This document shows, piece after piece, positions 3,938 through 6,353 of a stretch of DNA of 6,353 bases; the stretch's first letter is position 1, and each line of letters starts with the position of its first letter. Both the position numbers and the translations under genes were made by a program. The DNA lies in assembly GCA_964535295.1 (NCBI GenBank), contig CAZHUW010000197.1:1-6353 (forward strand). The letters run 5' to 3'. Below the pieces are notes generated by a model, which made no database searches, had not been told where the DNA came from, and was given only the letters and a program-made list of their open reading frames with translations. This DNA is from SB21 sp964535295. Lineage in GTDB: Bacteria > CLD3 > SB21.

Positions 3938-6353
3938 ATGCCGGATAATCATCACCGTGATCAGCGATTGATGTATATGCTGATCTTCCTTTATTTTTTT
4001 GTCTGCGGCGTGATCATCGGGGGCAGTGTTTTACTTTACTTCTCTGAAAAAGAAAGCCTGAGAAATGATGATACCAACGAACTTCTGGCCATAGCCGAAT
4101 TAAAAGCCAAACAAATTTCCGAATTCCGCCGTGAAAGGTTTTCGGAAGCGAATTTTATCCACCGCAACACGTCGTTCATTACGGCCGCTAAGAATTACCG
4201 CGATAACCCGCGTTTGTCCGGGAACAAATCAAAAGTTGACGACTGGCTCTCTACCATTTTGACCAACCATAATTACGAATCCATAACGATCCTGGATACT
4301 TTAGGAAAAGTCTTCTATACGGCAGGACAGCGTGATACGTTGAATGATGAACACATCGAAAAAGCGCTTCAGTGTAGTAGGGAAAACAAGATTTGTTTTG
4401 GCGATCTTTACCTGCATAGCGACAGCGTTACCATTCATCTGGAGATCTTTGTTCCGTTAGAATTGACAACTTCGCATAGAGAAAAGATCGGCCTTGTCAA
4501 TTTCACCATTAATCCCCATAACGGATTGTTTGATCTTATGCAATCATGGCCTATTCAAAGCAGGACAGCCGAAGTCATAGTAGTCAGAAAAGATGGCGAT
4601 GAGGTTCTGTTCTTGAACGATCTGAGACACAAGAAAAACGCCGCAATGAAATTCCGGCTCCCCTTATCACAAAAAAACCTTCCTGCCGCACGCGGCCTGC
4701 GAGGAGAAGAAGGGATCATTGAAGGACTTGACTACCGAGACCAAGAGGTTCTTTCCGCAGTAAAAAAGATACCCGATTCCGACTGGCTGGTCATAGCCAA
4801 AATGGATACCGAAGAAGTATTTGAACCTTTAACCAAAAGAGCTGTTCTAATTTTTGGGCTGATGATGACCCTTCTCATTGCCAGCGGAACGGCTTTTTTT
4901 ATTGTCTGGCGCGGACAGCGAATGAAACAATTGAGAATTGAAGTTCAGTCCGTAGAGGCAGTCAAAAGACTCAATCGTGTTTACCAGGTACTGAGCAATG
5001 CCAACCAGGCGATCGTAAAAATAGAAGACCGCGACACATTACTAAATGATATATGCCGTATAGCGGTGGATCATGGCGACTTTCGTTTATGTTGGATAGG
5101 GCTTCACAATTCACATACCGGATTAATAGAGCCTGTTTCCAAAGCCGGCGTCGCCTCCGAGTACCTGGATCACATTACCGTATCTATAGATGAGAATACC
5201 CCTGCAGGCCAGGGCCCGTCGGGAACCTCTTTTCGTACCGGCAAGCCCGTTGTATTAAATGACATCTGGACGTCGTTTCAAATGTCGCCCTGGAAGGAAA
5301 ATGTGCTCAGATTCAACCTGAAATCGATCGCTGCATTTCCCCTTACCGTTTCGGGAGCAACCATCGGCACGATAAACTTCTACTCCGGCCGGATCGATTT
5401 TTTTACTAGTGAAGAAATGAAACTTTTGGATGAACTTTCGCAAGATTTATCCTATGCGCTTTCGAATATTGAAAGAGAGAAGGAAAAAAAGGAAACAGAA
5501 GCGCGGTATCGCGCTTTACACGAGCAGTCGCCTAACGGTATTCTTTTGATCGACATTGATACGGGTAAAACCATCGAATGTAATGAAAGGGCGTATAAAC
5601 AATTGGGCTACACCCGTGAAGAGTTTGCCGAACTGAGAATTTCCGATTACGAAGTGTTGGAAAAACCCGAAGATACGGCTGAGCGGATGAAAAGAATAAA
5701 GATGAAAGGCAGCGACGATTTCGAAACGCAGCATCGCACCAAAAGCGGCGTGATCCGTGATGTACATGTATTCGCGAAGACCATCCAATTTGACAATCGA
5801 ACCCTCATTTATTCCATTTTTCAGGATATCACAGAACGCAAACAAGCGGAAAAAGCGCTGCGGGAAAGTGACGCCTTGCTTTGGGAAGTGATGGACAGCC
5901 TGCCTGTCGGCGTTGCCGTTAATTCGGTGAACCCGTCAGTGAAATTCAGTTACATGAATGAAAATTTTATCAAAAACTACCGAACTACGCGAGAAGCGTT
6001 AGCTGACGAGAACGTATTTTGGGAAGCGGTGTATGAAGACGCTGCTTTTAGAAAAGTGATCAAAGAACGGGTATTGGCCGATTGCGATTCCGGCGATCCG
6101 AAACGTATGTTTTGGGAGGACATACCCATAACCCGTAAAGGAGAAACATATTTTATCACAGCTCAGAATTTGCCGATTCCTGAAAAGGATCTGACGATCT
6201 CGTTGGTGTGGGATGTGACGGAACGCGTACGCTCGAACAGGTTACTTCATGAAAGCGAGGAGATGTTCAGAAAGCTCTTCGAATTATCCACCGATCCAAT
6301 CTTAATATTGAACGAAAACGGATTTACGGATTGTAACAGTGCAGCAGTATCCA
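3938..6353 (+). CDS. Double-Cache/GAF/multi-PAS membrane sensor protein (C-terminus cut by window edge)
   Basis: This is a membrane sensor whose output domain lies outside the window; a histidine kinase or a diguanylate cyclase are the likely possibilities. The frame is open for 805 codons to the edge. Residues: short hydrophilic N-terminus; TM1 11-35; extracytoplasmic domain 36-301 of double-Cache type, opening with a long helix (AELKAKQISEFRRERFSEA) and later carrying sequence typical of this group (IQSRTAEVIVVRKDGDEVLF, then NDLRH, DYRDQEV and DSDWLVIAKMD); TM2 302-324; a short linker without a recognisable HAMP; GAF about 345-507, with a start (VYQVLSNANQAIVKIEDRD) and centre (DFRLCWIGL, 382-389) usual for GAF domains next to PAS domains; PAS-A 523-638 ending QDITERK; PAS-B 646-765 ending WDVTERV; and a third PAS starting about 776. 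Cache domains of this kind bind small molecules outside the membrane, but the ligand cannot be read from sequence. It is divergent from the hybrid kinase across an 859-bp gap and differs from it in sensor type, so it is not a simple duplicate. Confidence 0.93.
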   Translation, partial: MPDNHHRDQRLMYMLIFLYFFVCGVIIGGSVLLYFSEKESLRNDDTNELLAIAELKAKQISEFRRERFSEANFIHRNTSFITAAKNYRDNPRLSGNKSKVDDWLSTILTNHNYESITILDTLGKVFYTAGQRDTLNDEHIEKALQCSRENKICFGDLYLHSDSVTIHLEIFVPLELTTSHREKIGLVNFTINPHNGLFDLMQSWPIQSRTAEVIVVRKDGDEVLFLNDLRHKKNAAMKFRLPLSQKNLPAARGLRGEEGIIEGLDYRDQEVLSAVKKIPDSDWLVIAKMDTEEVFEPLTKRAVLIFGLMMTLLIASGTAFFIVWRGQRMKQLRIEVQSVEAVKRLNRVYQVLSNANQAIVKIEDRDTLLNDICRIAVDHGDFRLCWIGLHNSHTGLIEPVSKAGVASEYLDHITVSIDENTPAGQGPSGTSFRTGKPVVLNDIWTSFQMSPWKENVLRFNLKSIAAFPLTVSGATIGTINFYSGRIDFFTSEEMKLLDELSQDLSYALSNIEREKEKKETEARYRALHEQSPNGILLIDIDTGKTIECNERAYKQLGYTREEFAELRISDYEVLEKPEDTAERMKRIKMKGSDDFETQHRTKSGVIRDVHVFAKTIQFDNRTLIYSIFQDITERKQAEKALRESDALLWEVMDSLPVGVAVNSVNPSVKFSYMNENFIKNYRTTREALADENVFWEAVYEDAAFRKVIKERVLADCDSGDPKRMFWEDIPITRKGETYFITAQNLPIPEKDLTISLVWDVTERVRSNRLLHESEEMFRKLFELSTDPILILNENGFTDCNSAAVS

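Noticed and set aside
5255..6159. Minus-strand ORFs of 60-109 codons at 5255-5443, 5516-5845 and 5977-6159
   Set aside because: They are antisense to the GAF and PAS coding region of the plus-strand sensor and have no protein-like motifs.

Overview
The window holds the N-terminal or near-complete parts of two large, divergently transcribed, membrane-bound multi-domain sensor proteins, separated by about 860 bp of non-coding DNA rich in palindromes. Both proteins run off the window edges. The organism is a bacterium of moderate GC. It uses Shine-Dalgarno signals in at least part of its genes, and it carries short palindromic repeats of a kind I associate with environmental Bacteroidota/Ignavibacteriota/Calditrichota-like genomes. 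That placement is an impression from repeat style and gene style, not a demonstrated assignment.

Positions 1-3078, minus strand: a hybrid histidine kinase. Domain order is TM, CHASE4-like extracytoplasmic sensor, TM, HAMP, three PAS domains, HisKA, HATPase_c and the start of a receiver domain. The frame is open over 1026 codons, and the window ends on the codon of the probable receiver phosphoacceptor aspartate. A near-perfect Shine-Dalgarno sequence followed by in-frame ATG codons lies exactly at the kinase/receiver junction, so a free-standing receiver could also be translated.

Positions 3079-3937, intergenic: the half next to the kinase has several small dyads and a repeated GGTTAGA motif that could be regulatory. 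The middle contains two mobile-looking palindromic elements. One, around 3401-3491, has a perfect 26-bp palindrome flanked by two small hairpins. The other, around 3550-3721, is a nested foldback with 20-nt outer arms, two related inner hairpins and an imperfect 11-bp flanking direct repeat. The second overlaps a 92-codon minus-strand ORF that I read as a degenerate or chance ORF. The end next to the plus-strand gene has a hairpin with a T-run and a strong ribosome binding site.

Positions 3938-6353, plus strand: a second sensor with TM, double-Cache-like extracytoplasmic domain, TM, GAF, two PAS domains and the start of a third. Its output domain lies beyond the window.

Together the two genes look like a locus of sensory kinases with different external sensors, possibly sharing a control region. 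No RNA gene, CRISPR array, transposase gene or defence gene was seen.
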